A DNA stretch of 64,000 bases from Luteimonas granuli (GCF_007795095.1 NZ_CP042218.1:2645001-2709000), one strand, 5' to 3'; shown: positions 43,490 through 54,107, counted from the stretch's first letter. Made by a program: numbers and translations. Notes: a model not told the origin generated them from the letters alone.

Positions 43490-44548
43490 TCAGCCCACCT
43501 CGACGCCCGCTGCGCCCGGGCGCACCTCGCCGACGACCGTCGCGTCGATGAAGCCTTCGCGATGGAAGACCTCGAGGACTCCGCCCAGCGACTGCGGCGC
43601 GCAGGACACCAGCAGGCCGCCGGACGTCTGCGGATCCGTGAGCAGGTCGCGCCGTGTCTTGTCGATACCGTCGCCCAGGCGCACGCCGTCGCCATAGGCG
43701 GCCCAGTTGCGGCCGGAGGCGCCGGTGATGACGCCTTCCGCGGCGAGGTCGCGCACGCCCGGCAGCCAGGGCAGGTCATCGAAGCGGATGCGCACGGTCA
43801 CGCCGGCGCCGCGGGCGAGCTCCAGCGCGTGGCCGAGCAGGCCGAAGCCGGTGACGTCGGTGATCGCGTGCACGCCGCGCATCGCCGCCAGCGTCGGGCC
43901 CGGGGTGTTGAGCCGGGTGGTGGTGGCGATCATCGCTTCGTAGCCCGCGGCGTCGAGCAGGCCGCGCTTGAGCGCCGCGGACTGGATGCCCACGCCCAGC
44001 GGCTTGCCCAGCACCAGCAGGTCGCCGGGCCTGGCGTCGGCGTTGCGGCGGATGCGGTCGGGGTGGGCGATGCCCATCGCGGCCAGGCCGTAGATCGGTT
44101 CGACCGAGTCGATGCTGTGGCCGCCGGCGACCGGGATCCCGGCCTTCGCGCAGGCGTCCTCGCCGCCGCGCAGGATGTCCGCGATCACGTCATGCGGCAG
44201 CACGTTGACGGGCATGCCGACGATCGCCAGCGCCATGACCGGCGTGCCGCCCATGGCGTAGACGTCGGACAGGGCGTTGGTGGCGGCAATGCGGCCGAAG
44301 TCGTAGGGATCGTCGACGATCGGCATGAAGAAATCGGTGGTGGCGATCAGCGCCTGCTCGTCGTTGAGGCGGTAGACCGCGGCATCGTCCGAGGTGTCGG
44401 TGCCGACCAGCAGTTGCGGCCAGACCGGCGCCGGTGCGGCGCGCTTCAGCAGGTCCGCCAGCACGCCCGGCGCGATCTTGCAGCCGCAGCCGCCACCATG
44501 GGACAGCGAGGTGAGGCGGGGTGGAGTGGCTTCGGCATGGTCGGTCAT
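43490..44548 (-). CDS. selD: Selenide, water dikinase (selenophosphate synthetase)
   Basis: The 352-residue protein has the SelD hallmark SLSHGGGCGCKIAPGVLADL with the catalytic Cys at residue 21 (a Cys form, not Sec) and the nearby catalytic Lys. ATP-binding AIR-synthase motifs follow: VGTDTSDDAAVYRLNDEQAL, TNALSDVYAMGGTPVMALA, HSIDSVEPIYGLAAMG and DVTGFGLLGHALELARG. It makes selenophosphate from selenide and ATP, the selenium donor for Sec-tRNA. It is about 3.4 kb from tRNA-Sec, selB and selA, on the same strand but separated by the nor genes. Confidence 0.92.
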   Translation of the reverse strand: MTDHAEATPPRLTSLSHGGGCGCKIAPGVLADLLKRAAPAPVWPQLLVGTDTSDDAAVYRLNDEQALIATTDFFMPIVDDPYDFGRIAATNALSDVYAMGGTPVMALAIVGMPVNVLPHDVIADILRGGEDACAKAGIPVAGGHSIDSVEPIYGLAAMGIAHPDRIRRNADARPGDLLVLGKPLGVGIQSAALKRGLLDAAGYEAMIATTTRLNTPGPTLAAMRGVHAITDVTGFGLLGHALELARGAGVTVRIRFDDLPWLPGVRDLAAEGVITGASGRNWAAYGDGVRLGDGIDKTRRDLLTDPQTSGGLLVSCAPQSLGGVLEVFHREGFIDATVVGEVRPGAAGVEVG

Positions 44549-44650
44549 GTCGTCCGCTGCGTATCGGGGGAACCCCCAGTATCGCAGCCCCCGAAGTGGA
44601 AACGCCCTGCGCGCTACAGCGGTGCGACAACTCGCCAGGGCCTCCAAAGG

Positions 44651-44752
44651 CCGGTGGGGCAGCCCTTGGCGGGACTGTCGGCGCCAAGGATGGCGCCGAC
44701 AAGCCTCCATGGATGGATTCACGGCGTGTCCCGGCAAGGGCTGCCCCGCCGG
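44651..44752. repeat. Large nested inverted repeat in the selD/norB gap
   Basis: The outer arms (44651-44675 and 44728-44752) match at all but two of 25 positions. Inside is a perfect 10-bp hairpin GTCGGCGCCA-AGGA-TGGCGCCGAC (44677-44700). Between them is AAGCCTCCATGGATGGATTC. I recall this type of element from many intergenic sites in Lysobacter/Luteimonas relatives. It may also end norB transcripts, as it lies between the norB stop and the selD start. Confidence 0.7.
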
Positions 44753-44779
44753 CCCGCGGGGCGCGACTGCTCTTCCGCC

Positions 44780-46525
44780 CTAGGTCCGTGCGGCGGCGAA
44801 CGCGGGAACCGCCTCGGTATCGCCACCGGCCACGGGTTCGCTCGCACGTGATTCCATCGACGCCAGGAAGCGCCATACGAACAGCAGAGTGACCAGCAAC
44901 AGGCCCGGATAGCCCACCGAGGCCATCACGTAGGGCAGGGTCGGATTGCCGGCCTGGACGCTGGCCAGGTTGAAGCTGAGCAGGCCGAAGGTGATCACCG
45001 CGCCGAAGAACCACATCGCCAGCAACCACAGGGACGTTTCATAGCCGGTGAGGTAGCGCGCCCAGCCGGCCGCGGCCGGCACGCCGACGGATCCCGCATG
45101 CGGATCGGCATGGGGCGCGATGGCCGGGCGCCGCGGGGCGCCCGCCGCCGAAGCCGCCGGCGAGCGGTATCCCACGGTGGCCAGGTCGAAGACGATCAGG
45201 ACCGTGCCCACGGCGAAGACGGTGCCGAACAGCGGGACCAGCACCTTGAAGAAGTTCATCGCCGGGAAGATGTCGCCGCCGAACCAGTCCAGCCCGAGGG
45301 TGCGGTAGGCGAACACCTGCACGGTGCCGCCGAGGGCGAAGGCGAAGCCCATGCCGAGCATGCCGGTGAACACCAGCCAGAACGCGATCTTGCCCAGGCG
45401 CTCGTCGAAGCCGGGCGCGCCACGCATCAGCGGGATCGCGTAGTACGCCGCCGCGATCACGACCATGCCGAAGGTGCCGAACAGCGCCAGGTGGCCGTGC
45501 GCGGGCGTGACCCAGGTGCCGTGCGACCAGACATTGGTCAGGGCGAAGGTCATGGTGAAACCGAGGATGCCGGCGCCGACCTGCTCCAGCACCACCGAGC
45601 CGAGGATGAAGTAGAACGCGGGCGCGTTCTTCAGCGGCTTGCGGTCGTGGTGCGCGTCGAGGTAGATGTGCCAGAAGCAGAAGATCAGCGGCAGCGGCTC
45701 GAGCGCGCTGAACAGCGAGCCCCAGAACTGCCAGAACTCGGGCGTGCCGATCCAGAAGTAGTGGTGGGCGTTGCCGATCAGTCCCGACAGCCACACCAGC
45801 GACACGCCCCAGAACACCGCGTAACCGACGGTCTTGACCTTGGCGTCGAACAGCAGCACCAGCAGGAAGGCGACCATCGCGATGTGCAGCACTTCCCACA
45901 CGCCTTCAACCCAGTAGTGGACCACGTACCAGCGGAAGTACTCGCTCATGTCCAGGCGTTCGATGAAGAACATGCCGAAGACCCAGACGACCGTGAGCGC
46001 GACCACGCCCAGCCCCAGCGCCCAGTGGATCTCGTTCCACTCCTTGCGCGGCGGGAAGGTCCGCAGCACCACGTAGGCCAGGATCGAGAAGCCGATCAGG
46101 ATCACGACGTCGGCGACGCGCCCGGCCTCGATGTATTCCAGGCCCTCGTGCAGCCACGGTTGCCCCATCCACCAGCCGGACGTGCCCGTGCGCGCGAAGC
46201 CCTGGGCGAAGATGTTCCACAGGGTGACCGCGACCAGGGCGACGAACAGGAATCTGATCAGCCACGGCGCGGCCAGTTCCCGCTTCGACAGCAGCGGCCC
46301 GATGAACAGGATCGTGCCGATGAAGCCCGACAGGATCCAGATGATGCCGAGGTTGAGGTGCTCGGCGCGTGCGATGTTGAAGGCGAGCCTGCCGGCCAGC
46401 AGCGCAGGGTCGATGTGCTGCAGCGCGAGCAACATCCCGAATCCGACCTGGACGATGAACAGCACCAGCATCAACATGAAGAAGCGCATGCTCAGGCGCT
46501 GGGTGTCGTACTGGATCTGGATCAT
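44780..46525 (-). CDS. norB: Nitric oxide reductase large subunit NorB, C-terminally extended
   Basis: The 581-residue protein has about 14 membrane helices. NorB signatures are clear: HYWVEGVWEVLHIAMVAFLL, GNAHHYFWIGTPEFWQFWGS with the His pair, FSALEPLPLIFCFWHIYLDA, and TPAHGHLALFGTFGMVVIAA. These place the haem b, haem b3 and non-haem iron ligands. Ordinary NorB is about 450-470 residues; here a Pro/Ala-rich loop and two further helices are added at the C-terminus (LWLLAMWFFGAVITFGLLSF and a final helix). It reduces NO to N2O at the inner membrane with electrons from NorC. It overlaps norC by ATGA. Confidence 0.85.
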   Translation of the reverse strand: MIQIQYDTQRLSMRFFMLMLVLFIVQVGFGMLLALQHIDPALLAGRLAFNIARAEHLNLGIIWILSGFIGTILFIGPLLSKRELAAPWLIRFLFVALVAVTLWNIFAQGFARTGTSGWWMGQPWLHEGLEYIEAGRVADVVILIGFSILAYVVLRTFPPRKEWNEIHWALGLGVVALTVVWVFGMFFIERLDMSEYFRWYVVHYWVEGVWEVLHIAMVAFLLVLLFDAKVKTVGYAVFWGVSLVWLSGLIGNAHHYFWIGTPEFWQFWGSLFSALEPLPLIFCFWHIYLDAHHDRKPLKNAPAFYFILGSVVLEQVGAGILGFTMTFALTNVWSHGTWVTPAHGHLALFGTFGMVVIAAAYYAIPLMRGAPGFDERLGKIAFWLVFTGMLGMGFAFALGGTVQVFAYRTLGLDWFGGDIFPAMNFFKVLVPLFGTVFAVGTVLIVFDLATVGYRSPAASAAGAPRRPAIAPHADPHAGSVGVPAAAGWARYLTGYETSLWLLAMWFFGAVITFGLLSFNLASVQAGNPTLPYVMASVGYPGLLLVTLLFVWRFLASMESRASEPVAGGDTEAVPAFAAART

Positions 46526-47490
46526 TGTCCTTCTCCCGACAGCGTGCGGATGTAGGCGACGATCGCCGCGACCTGGTCGTCGTCGAGCATGGTGTCGTAG
46601 CTCGGCATCGTGCCCGCCGCATAGCCGGCCGCGATGTGCTCGTTGGGGTTGCGGATCGAGGTCGCCACGTAGGCGTCGTCGACTTCGATGGTGCTGCCGT
46701 CGCCGAGCGTGATCGTTGAGCCATGCAGGCCGCCCCAGCCGGGTCCGACCATGCTGCTCGAGTCGCTGGCGTGGCAGGCGACGCAGCCGAACTCGCTTGC
46801 GATCCGCTTGCCGAGGGCGGCGGGATCGTCCGGCGCGGCGGACGCTGCGACCATGGCGACCGTGCCCGCGGAGGCATCGGCGACGCCCGGCATCGGCGTG
46901 GCCAGCGCGAACCGGAGTCCGTCCACCCTGGGCTTCGGTGGCCAGCCTTCGGTGTTCATCTCCGAGGTGTACTTCAGGAAGGCGATCAGGCGACCAACCT
47001 CGCCCTCGCGGAAGGGCAGGTTGGGCATGTGGCTGGCGCTTCCGCCGCGGCGCCGCACGCGCTCGGCCGCGGCGGGATAGCGCCTGAAGTACTCGTCCAG
47101 CGAGCTGGTTCCGCTGGCCGCCGCCACTTCAGGCCGCTGCAGCTGCACCTGCACGGCCGGACCGGTGGGCCAGCCGGCGGGCGAGGGCAGGAACGCCTCC
47201 AGCCAGGCAGGGCCGGCGGCCTGCCAGGTGTTGGTCAGGTCCGGGCCGAAGTACGCGCCATTGCCCACGATGGTGTGGCATCCCATGCAGTTGTAGGCCT
47301 GGAACACGCGTTTTCCTTCCACCGCGTCGTGGGCGCCATAGCTGACGTTGGCGGGAACCAGCTGTCCCCGCGAATCGAGGAAGGAGAACACGGACAGCGC
47401 GCCGAAGATCAGCGCCATCAGGAGCAGGACCCACAGCGCCCTGCGGCGCTTGAGTCCTTCCTCGCAGGGCTTGCCCGGGGCGCAGGTCAT
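46522..47490 (-). CDS. norC: NorC-like subunit with two cytochrome c haem sites
   Basis: The 322-residue protein has one N-terminal membrane helix (about residues 17-38) and a NorC-type haem site YNCMGCHTIVGNGAYFGPDL (CMGCH at 68-72). A second cytochrome c domain has CVACH at 236-240 (FGCVACHASDSSSMVGPGWG). Standard NorC is about 150 residues with one haem, so this is a fusion of NorC with an extra cytochrome c. It overlaps the upstream small gene and norB by ATGA on each side, giving a tightly coupled three-gene operon. Confidence 0.8.
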   Translation of the reverse strand: MTCAPGKPCEEGLKRRRALWVLLLMALIFGALSVFSFLDSRGQLVPANVSYGAHDAVEGKRVFQAYNCMGCHTIVGNGAYFGPDLTNTWQAAGPAWLEAFLPSPAGWPTGPAVQVQLQRPEVAAASGTSSLDEYFRRYPAAAERVRRRGGSASHMPNLPFREGEVGRLIAFLKYTSEMNTEGWPPKPRVDGLRFALATPMPGVADASAGTVAMVAASAAPDDPAALGKRIASEFGCVACHASDSSSMVGPGWGGLHGSTITLGDGSTIEVDDAYVATSIRNPNEHIAAGYAAGTMPSYDTMLDDDQVAAIVAYIRTLSGEGQ

Positions 47491-47768
47491 GGCCCGTCCT
47501 CCCCGGTGGTGGCGGCGCCGGCTGCGGCTGCGGCGGCCGCTGCGGCCTCGGCGTGCTCGATCGCGTCGTGCTCGAACAGCGTGCGCAAGGCACCGATGAA
47601 GACGTAGGACACGTAGGCCGCCAGCAGGAGGCCGATGGCGAAGTAGGCCAGCCAGGCCAGGCGTGATTCGGGCCAGTACTGGTGATCCCGCCAGTAGGGC
47701 CAGGACAGCAGGAGTGCTCCCGCGCTGGCAAGGATGGATACGACCAGGTCGATGATGCGGACGCGCAT
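47487..47768 (-). CDS. Small two-helix membrane protein heading the nor operon
   Basis: The 93-residue protein has two hydrophobic helices (IIDLVVSILASAGALLLSWP and WLAYFAIGLLLAAYVSYVFI) and an Ala-rich tail. I do not recognise a named family. It starts the nor operon and its stop overlaps the norC ATG. Its position suggests a small assembly or accessory subunit of the reductase. An FNR/DNR-type box lies 104 bp upstream. Confidence 0.65.
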   Translation of the reverse strand: MRVRIIDLVVSILASAGALLLSWPYWRDHQYWPESRLAWLAYFAIGLLLAAYVSYVFIGALRTLFEHDAIEHAEAAAAAAAAAGAATTGEDGP

Positions 47769-47871
47769 GAGCCCCCCCTGCCCGGCGGCCCCTTCGTCGA
47801 TTGCCGACGCGGTCTTCGCGAGCGCTTGTCAATCCCTGGGCTGAAGCTGATCCCCAACGCGCCGGCTTTCC

Positions 47872-47885
47872 TTGACCTGGGTCAA
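47872..47885 (-). promoter_or_regulatory. FNR/DNR-type box upstream of the nor operon
   Basis: TTGACCTGGGTCAA is a perfect palindrome of the CRP/FNR family type (TTGAC-N4-GTCAA). FNR and NO-responsive DNR/NNR regulators bind such sites. It lies 104 bp before the first nor gene, between that gene and tRNA-Sec. Confidence 0.75.
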
Positions 47886-47927
47886 GTGGAGGGCAGATCG
47901 GCGGACGTCCGCGGGATCGCGGGGAGA

Positions 47928-48023
47928 TGGCGGAAGACAACAGGAGTCGAACCTGCCTGGGAGCGGCTGACGCCCCCAACCGGGTTTGAAGCCCGGCCGC
48001 GCCACCGGGCGCGCTTGCCTTCC
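47928..48023 (-). tRNA. selC: tRNA-Sec (UCA anticodon), selC
   Basis: The minus strand reads GGAAGGCAAGCGCGCCCGGT at the 5' end. The anticodon arm is GGGCTTCAAACCC with UCA, the variable arm is long, the T arm is GCAGGTTCGACTCCTGT, and CTTCCGCCA ends it with CCA encoded. Length (96 nt), the extended acceptor stem and the long variable arm are those of bacterial tRNA-Sec. It lies 52 bp after selB on the same strand. Confidence 0.92.
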
Positions 48024-48075
48024 AGGAATGCTTCGACGGCGCGGCGTGGCGCCGGAAGCGATGAGGGCCAAGCTA

Positions 48076-50007
48076 TCACACGCCGTCGCGCAGGGACTGC
48101 AGCCAGGCGCTGTCCTCGCGCAGCACGTGGCTGTCGCGCACGCGGCGGGTGAGGCCGGCGCGGTCGAGGTACTCGAGGATCTGGATGGCGCGCTTGCGGC
48201 CCAGTCCCGTGGCGTCCCGGAAGCGCGCGGCTTCCACGGCCCCGTCGCGCTCGGCGATGTCGCGGGCCAGCGTGGCCAGCTCGCGCACGCGGTCGGGGTG
48301 GTAGAAGAGGTCGCGCACCACCTGCACAGCCAGGCCCTGCAGCGCGAGCGTGCGCAGCAGCCGGCGCACGCGCTCCTCGGTCACGGCCTCGGTGCCGGCC
48401 AGGTCTCGCACCCAGGGCGGGCTGTAGCCGGCCTCGGCCAGGCGAACGAGCAGGCGCCGGGCGAGCTCGGCGTCGGCCTCGTCCAGGGTGATGCTGTGGC
48501 CGGGCAGGTGCAGCCAGTGGCCGTTGCGGCGCAGCCGGCCTTCGGCGACCAGACCGTCGAGCAGCACCTGCCACAGCGCCGCCGGCGCGATGGGCAGGGC
48601 GATGCGGCGCAGGCGCGCGGCCTCGGGTCCGGGTTCGTCGGGGGAGTCGATGTGGAAGCCGGCCAGCGCCTCTTCGACGCGCGACCGCAGCGCCTCGAGA
48701 TGTGCGCCGGCGATGGCGATCCGGGGACCGTTGCGCGGTGCCAGCCAGTGCGCGCCCTCGGGCAGCCGAAGCCGCTCCGGCGGCTGGCCGGCGAGGCGCA
48801 GCAACGCGGCCTCGTCGACGCCGTGCTCCGCGTGCCGCAGCAGCGGTTCGAGGCCTTCGCCGTCGAGCATCGCCGTGATGCCGTCCAGCCAGGCGATCCG
48901 CTGCGGCGAGCGCCGCCGGCGCGCAGGGGCGTTCGGGTCGAGGACGCGGCCCCCGCCGATGGTGCGGCTGGCCCGGGCGTCGCGGACGATGAAGCGGTCG
49001 CCGGGCGCAGCGCACAGGGCCTCGTCGAACACCAGCTGCACCCGGCCTTCGTCCCCGGGCACGAGTTCGCCGTCGGACAGCGGCACCGCGTGAGCGAGCC
49101 GGCGCGCGGTGCCGAGGTGCACGTGCAGCGGCGCCCAGTTGCCCACCGCGGCGCCGGCGTCGGAGAGCAGGCGCAGCTCGACGTCGATGTTGCGCGTGGG
49201 CAGGAAGGCGCGCGCGTCGGCGATCCAGTCGCCGCGTCCGATGGCGTCCTTGTCGACGCCTGCGAGGTTGAGCGCACAGCGCTGGCCGGCGTGGCCCTCG
49301 GCGCTGGGCCGGTTCTGGGCGTGGATCGAACGTACGCGCACCGGCCGGCCCGCGGGCGCCAGCACCAGCCGCGCATCCTCGTCGCCGACGGCCACGCGGC
49401 CGCCGTGGACGGTGCCGGTCACCACCGTGCCGTGGCCGGCCAGGGTGAAGGCGCGGTCCACGGCGAGCCGGAACAGGCCGTCGGCGTCGCGCGCGCGCCA
49501 GGCTGCGGCCTGCGCGTGCAGGTGTGCGCGCAGGGCGTCGATGCCGGGATCACGGGCGGCGGTGGCGCTGACGGCGAAGACCGGCGCATCGGCCAGCGGC
49601 CCGCCCTGCAGCAGGGCCTGCAGCTGCACCCGCACCTCCCCCAGGCGCGCGGCGTCGGCGCGGTCGGCCTTGGTCAGGGCCACGGCGCCCCGGCTGACGC
49701 CGAGCAGGCCGAGGATCGCCAGGTGCTCGCGGGTCTGCGGCATCACGCCGTCATCGGCGGCCACCACCAGCAGCCCGAAGTCGATGCCCGAGGCCCCGGC
49801 GGCCATGGTGTGCACCAGCTTCTCGTGGCCGGGCACGTCGATGAAGCCGAGCACGTCGCCGTCGGCCAGGGGCGCGTAGGCATAGCCGAGTTCGATCGAG
49901 ATGCCGCGCGCCTGTTCCTCCTTCAGGCGGTCGGTCTCGACGCCGGTGAGCGCGCGCACCAGGGTGGTCTTGCCATGGTCGATGTGGCCGGCGGTGCCGA
50001 CGATCAC
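48076..50007 (-). CDS. selB: Selenocysteine-specific elongation factor SelB
   Basis: The 643-residue GTPase starts [20 protein letters not shown] (P-loop), then [33 protein letters not shown] (DxxG) and [10 protein letters not shown] (TKxD). EF-Tu-like beta domains follow, and winged-helix repeats at the C-terminus ([40 protein letters not shown]) bind the SECIS hairpin. It brings Sec-tRNA to UGA codons. The GTG start overlaps the selA stop (GTGA), indicating translational coupling. Confidence 0.92.
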   Translation of the reverse strand: MIVGTAGHIDHGKTTLVRALTGVETDRLKEEQARGISIELGYAYAPLADGDVLGFIDVPGHEKLVHTMAAGASGIDFGLLVVAADDGVMPQTREHLAILGLLGVSRGAVALTKADRADAARLGEVRVQLQALLQGGPLADAPVFAVSATAARDPGIDALRAHLHAQAAAWRARDADGLFRLAVDRAFTLAGHGTVVTGTVHGGRVAVGDEDARLVLAPAGRPVRVRSIHAQNRPSAEGHAGQRCALNLAGVDKDAIGRGDWIADARAFLPTRNIDVELRLLSDAGAAVGNWAPLHVHLGTARRLAHAVPLSDGELVPGDEGRVQLVFDEALCAAPGDRFIVRDARASRTIGGGRVLDPNAPARRRRSPQRIAWLDGITAMLDGEGLEPLLRHAEHGVDEAALLRLAGQPPERLRLPEGAHWLAPRNGPRIAIAGAHLEALRSRVEEALAGFHIDSPDEPGPEAARLRRIALPIAPAALWQVLLDGLVAEGRLRRNGHWLHLPGHSITLDEADAELARRLLVRLAEAGYSPPWVRDLAGTEAVTEERVRRLLRTLALQGLAVQVVRDLFYHPDRVRELATLARDIAERDGAVEAARFRDATGLGRKRAIQILEYLDRAGLTRRVRDSHVLREDSAWLQSLRDGV

Positions 50008-51434
50008 GCCCGGAGTTCCTCCAGCTGCGAGGCGAAAACCGCTTCGTCGGCCTCCTCGAGGCAGCGCAGGTCGAGCCACAGCGCGTCGTCGGCGATACGT
50101 CCGATCACCGGTCGCGGCAGGTCGCGAAGCGCCTTCGCCAGGCCCTCGAGCGCGCGGCCGCGGCTGCCCCTGCCGGCGAAGCGCAGCGCCAGGCCGGCGC
50201 TGGGCAGCGCCTCGACCGGCATTGCGCCGCTGCCGATCTGGCTGGACATCGGCGCGATCGCCACGGCCCACGCGTCGCCCAGTGCACGCTGCACGGGGGC
50301 GAGCAGCCGCTGCGCCTGCCCGTGGATCGCCGCCTGCGGCCGCAACATCAGCCGCAGCGTGACCAGCCGCTCCGGCAGGAACTCGGGTGTGCGGTACAGG
50401 GCCAGCACCGGCTCCAGCGCCGCCAGGGTGAGCTTGCCCACGCGCAGCGCGCGCTTGAGCGGGTTCTTGCGGATCTTCGCGATCAGGTCGGCGCGGCCGA
50501 CCAGCAGCCCGGCCTGCGGGCCGCCCAGCAGCTTGTCGCCGCTGAAGGCGACCAGGTCGGCGCCGGCCGCCAGGGTTTCGCGCACCGTGGGCTCGTGCGG
50601 GAGCCCCCAGCGCGCCGGGTCGACCAGGCTGCCGCTGCCGAGGTCCACGGCCAGCGGCAGGCCGTGCGCATGGGCGATCCCGGCGACCTGCACGGAATCG
50701 ACGCTGCGGGTGAAGCCCGTGATCGCGTAATTGCTGCAATGGACCTTCATCAGCATCGCGGTGCGCGGGCCGATGGCATTGGCGTAGTCCGCCGGATGCG
50801 TGCGGTTGGTGGTGCCGACCTCGACCAGCTTCGCGCCGGCGCGGGACATGATGTCGGGGATGCGGAACGCGCCGCCGATCTCCACCAGCTCGCCGCGCGA
50901 CACGATCACTTCGCGGCGGTTGGCCAGGGCGTTGAGCATCAGCAGCACCGCGGCGGCGTTGTTGTTGACGACGGTCGCGGCCTCGGCGCCGGTGAGCTCG
51001 CACAGCAGGCCCTCGACGAGCTCGTCGCGATCACCGCGGCCGCCGCGCTCGAGGTCGAACTCCAGCGCCACCGGTGCGGTCATCGCGCGCAGCACCGACT
51101 GCACCGCTTCGTCCGGCAGCAGTGCGCGGCCGAGGTTCGTGTGCAGCACGGTCCCGGTGAGGTTGAAGACGGTGCGCAGGCGCGGCCGCGAGGCCTCGTC
51201 CAGCGTCCGCCCGAGCCCGGCCGCGAGCGCCGCCGGCTCGAGCGCGTCGCGCCGCAGCGTTCCCGCGCGCGCTGCGCCGCGCAGTTCATCCAGGCGCGCG
51301 CGCAGGGCGTCGGTCACCCGGGACGTGCCATGGCGTGCCGCCAGTCCGCCGAAGGACGGATCCTTCAGCAGGCGGTCGAGCGAGGGAATGTCGCTCGCCG
51401 CGGCTCCTGCACCGCCTTCACCCGCCGCTGCCAC
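50004..51434 (-). CDS. selA: L-seryl-tRNA(Sec) selenium transferase SelA
   Basis: The 476-residue PLP enzyme matches Sel[81 protein letters not shown], and the PLP-lysine region [20 protein letters not shown]. It converts Ser-tRNA-Sec to Sec-tRNA-Sec with selenophosphate. E. coli SelA is 463 residues. A GTG start lies four bases after the fdhE stop. Confidence 0.93.
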   Translation of the reverse strand: MAAAGEGGAGAAASDIPSLDRLLKDPSFGGLAARHGTSRVTDALRARLDELRGAARAGTLRRDALEPAALAAGLGRTLDEASRPRLRTVFNLTGTVLHTNLGRALLPDEAVQSVLRAMTAPVALEFDLERGGRGDRDELVEGLLCELTGAEAATVVNNNAAAVLLMLNALANRREVIVSRGELVEIGGAFRIPDIMSRAGAKLVEVGTTNRTHPADYANAIGPRTAMLMKVHCSNYAITGFTRSVDSVQVAGIAHAHGLPLAVDLGSGSLVDPARWGLPHEPTVRETLAAGADLVAFSGDKLLGGPQAGLLVGRADLIAKIRKNPLKRALRVGKLTLAALEPVLALYRTPEFLPERLVTLRLMLRPQAAIHGQAQRLLAPVQRALGDAWAVAIAPMSSQIGSGAMPVEALPSAGLALRFAGRGSRGRALEGLAKALRDLPRPVIGRIADDALWLDLRCLEEADEAVFASQLEELRA

Positions 51435-51437
51435 CGC

Positions 51438-52366
51438 TCAGTCTCCGGTGTCCTGCCAGAGCAGGGGATTGCCGCTGCGGCGCTCGAAGCCCTCGTCGCC
51501 CATCAGCACGTCCAGGGCCAGGCTGCCGAGATCGTCGGCCACCGGCTCCATGAACGGATCCTTCTCCTGGTAGAAGATCTTGCGATAGCTCTTGCAGCCC
51601 TTGCAGGATTCGGCCTTGACGCCTTCGCGACCGCCTTCGATGAAGTGGTAGGCGATGCCCTTGGTGCTGGCGCAGTGCGAGCACTTGACCCGCTCCAGGT
51701 GCCATTCGCAGCTGCACAGCGGGCAGCACAGGTAGCGGAAGCCGTCGTGCGCGCCGCCGATGCGCACCATGCTGGCCACCGGCGGCGTGCCGCAGGTGGG
51801 GCAGAGGCCGAAGGCTCCGACCGGAAGCTGCGATTCCTCGAGGCCCGCGGCCATCGCCGTCCAGTACACCTGCAGCGCGGCCATCACGAAGGGCGCCGGC
51901 GCGACATCGGCGCCTTCGACGCGGCCGGCGAGAAGGGCGTCGGCCATGCCCTCGATGCGCCCCGGGGATTCTTCGAGGGTGCGGCGCAGTGCGGTGCAGG
52001 CCTCGACCGCCTGCGCCGGCGTGTCGGCGTGGCCGGCGACTTCGGCCAGCAGCCTGTCCAGCAGTCCACGCCAGGCCGGATCGCGCGCCAGGCCGGTGGC
52101 CGGCAGGGGGGCATGTCGTGCTTCTTCGCCTGCGCGAGCGTGTCCGGCCCGATCGCCGGCGGCGTGAACTCCCTGAGCGCGCGCTGCTGGGCGTCGGCCA
52201 GGCAGGCCATCAGCCGGAGGTAGTCGGCGATCGCGCTCGTTTCCGCCAGGCTGCGCAGGCGCGCGGCGCGGTCCGAGAACACGCCGGCGCGCTCGGGCAT
52301 GCGCAGGCGGGGGATGCGGGTGTGGTCGAGATTCTCGATTTCGCCTCGCGGCAGGATGCGTGGCAC
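51438..52366 (-). pseudogene. fdhE: Formate dehydrogenase accessory protein FdhE, one-base frameshift
   Basis: The N-terminal frame (GTG start at 52366 after GGAGG) encodes MPERAGVFSDRAARLRSLAE and ends in KKHDMPP. The C-terminal frame carries the rubredoxin-like CxxC pairs: LCPTCGTPPVAS, YLCCPLCSCEWH, KCSHCASTKG, SCKGCKS. Adding one C to a six-C run near 52106-52111 joins them (MPPLPATGL). FdhE helps mature respiratory formate dehydrogenase. The break is in a homopolymer, so it may be a sequencing error. The gene lies between fdoI and selA, all on one strand. Confidence 0.75.
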
Positions 52367-52486
52367 GGTGCCTCCATCAGGAGCGTGGAAATAAGACGGC
52401 GCGCCGCAGGGCGCGCCGGTTGGCCCCCGAAGGGGCAGGTTAGGGCATCGGAGCCGGCCACGGCAAAGCCGCGGCCGGCCCGGGAC

Positions 52487-53146
52487 TCACTTCCGGCCGG
52501 CTTCGCGGTCGATGTCGCGCAGCCACCCGCGGTGGTGCTTCCAGGCCCAGCCGCGGCTGACCCGGCCGCGCACCATGGCGCCCATCGAACCCTTGACCCA
52601 GAACGCGGAGTAGGCGTGGAAGATGATCATGCAGATGATCACCGTGGCCAGGATCGCATGGACCACCGAGGCGAAGCGGATGACCGTGACCGTGAACGCC
52701 GGGGCGAACCACGGCTGCCACATCACGATGCCGGTGGCGAGCAGCCCGAGCATGCACAGCACCAGGCCCCAGAACAGCACCTTCTGGCCCGCGTTGTAGC
52801 GGCCCACCTCCGGCAGCTTCTCCTCGCGGCCGGCGGCGACGTCGTCGATCTGGCGCAGCCACTGGCGGTCGCGCGCGTCGATCCGGTTCGAGCCCAGCAT
52901 GCGGAACGCGAACAGGAAGAACACCAGGAACATGAAGACGCCGATGAAGGGATGCAGCACGCGCGTCCATGGCCCGCCGCCGAACAGGGCGTAGAGCCAG
53001 CTCATGGCGGGGTGGTACAGGGCCAGGCCGGACAGCGCCGCCAGCACGAAGCTGATCGCGATCAGCCAGTGGTTGGTGCGCTCGTTGGCGCTGTAGCGGA
53101 CGATCTCGCGCGGATGCCCGCGTTCCGTGCGGATGGGCTCAGCCAT
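52487..53146 (-). CDS. fdoI: Formate dehydrogenase cytochrome b556 (gamma) subunit
   Basis: The 219-residue membrane protein has four helices and His residues on helices I, II and IV for two b haems ([60 protein letters not shown]). It anchors the periplasm-facing FDH to the inner membrane and passes electrons to quinone. The start ATG overlaps the fdoH end by 8 bp. Confidence 0.9.
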   Translation of the reverse strand: MAEPIRTERGHPREIVRYSANERTNHWLIAISFVLAALSGLALYHPAMSWLYALFGGGPWTRVLHPFIGVFMFLVFFLFAFRMLGSNRIDARDRQWLRQIDDVAAGREEKLPEVGRYNAGQKVLFWGLVLCMLGLLATGIVMWQPWFAPAFTVTVIRFASVVHAILATVIICMIIFHAYSAFWVKGSMGAMVRGRVSRGWAWKHHRGWLRDIDREAGRK

Positions 53147-54107
53147 GGCGATGCTCCTCTTCGCGCGCGCGTTCCAGGGTGCCGGGCGGGTATTCGCCCG
53201 CCGGCGGGCCATCGGCCAGGGACGCCTCGGCCTCGCGCTCGTCCACCTCGCTCACCGTGTTGCGACCAGTGCGGATGAAGTGGAAGAAGCCGATGACCGC
53301 GGTGAACGCCATCGCCGCCAGGCCCAGCGGCTTGGCCGCGCCCTTCCACAGCGCGACCATGGGGCTGATCGTGGGATTCTCCGGCAGGTCGCTGTACAGC
53401 CCCGGCTTGTCGGCGTGGTGCAGCACGTACATCACGTGCGTGCCGCCGACACCCGCCGGGTCGTACAGGCCTGCGTTCTCGAAGCCGCGCGAATTGAGAT
53501 CGACGATGCGTTCCGCGGCGTGGTCGGTCATCGCCTCCTTGGTGCCGAACATGATCGCGCCGGTCGGGCACACCTTGGCGCAGGCCGGCGACTGGCCGAC
53601 GGCCACGCGGTCCGAGCACAGGGTGCACTTGTAGGCCTTGTTGTCCTTCTTCGAGATCCGCGGGATGTCGAAGGGGCAGCCGGTGATGCAGTAGCCGCAG
53701 CCGATGCAGTTTTCCTGGTGGAAGTCCACGATGCCGTTGGTGTACTGGACGATCGCGCCCGGCGAGGGGCAGGCCTTCAGGCAGCCGGGGTCCTCGCAGT
53801 GCATGCAGCCGTCCTTGCGGATCAGCCACTCCAGGTTGCCGTCGTCGGTCTCGTGCTCGGCGAAGCGCATCAGCGTCCACGACTGCGCGGTGAGGTCGGC
53901 CGGGTTGTCGTAGACGCCGACGTTGTCGCCGATGTCGTCGCGCAGGTCGTTCCACTCCATGCACGCCACCTGGCAGGCCTTGCAGCCGATGCACTTGGTG
54001 GTGTCGATCAGCTTGGCCACCGAGCCGCCGGCGTGCGGCTCGCGCACGCCGGGCGGTTCATACGTGGTCGCGGAGCGCCGCTTGATGTCGAGGGATTGCA
54101 GTGCCAT
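53139..54107 (-). CDS. fdoH: Formate dehydrogenase iron-sulfur (beta) subunit
   Basis: The 322-residue protein has four 4Fe-4S Cys clusters: [60 protein letters not shown], and [21 protein letters not shown] single C-terminal membrane helix ([17 protein letters not shown]) resembles FdnH/FdoH. It passes electrons from FdoG to FdoI. Six bases separate a start codon and the fdoG stop region (10-bp gap). Confidence 0.92.
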   Translation of the reverse strand: MALQSLDIKRRSATTYEPPGVREPHAGGSVAKLIDTTKCIGCKACQVACMEWNDLRDDIGDNVGVYDNPADLTAQSWTLMRFAEHETDDGNLEWLIRKDGCMHCEDPGCLKACPSPGAIVQYTNGIVDFHQENCIGCGYCITGCPFDIPRISKKDNKAYKCTLCSDRVAVGQSPACAKVCPTGAIMFGTKEAMTDHAAERIVDLNSRGFENAGLYDPAGVGGTHVMYVLHHADKPGLYSDLPENPTISPMVALWKGAAKPLGLAAMAFTAVIGFFHFIRTGRNTVSEVDEREAEASLADGPPAGEYPPGTLERAREEEHRHG

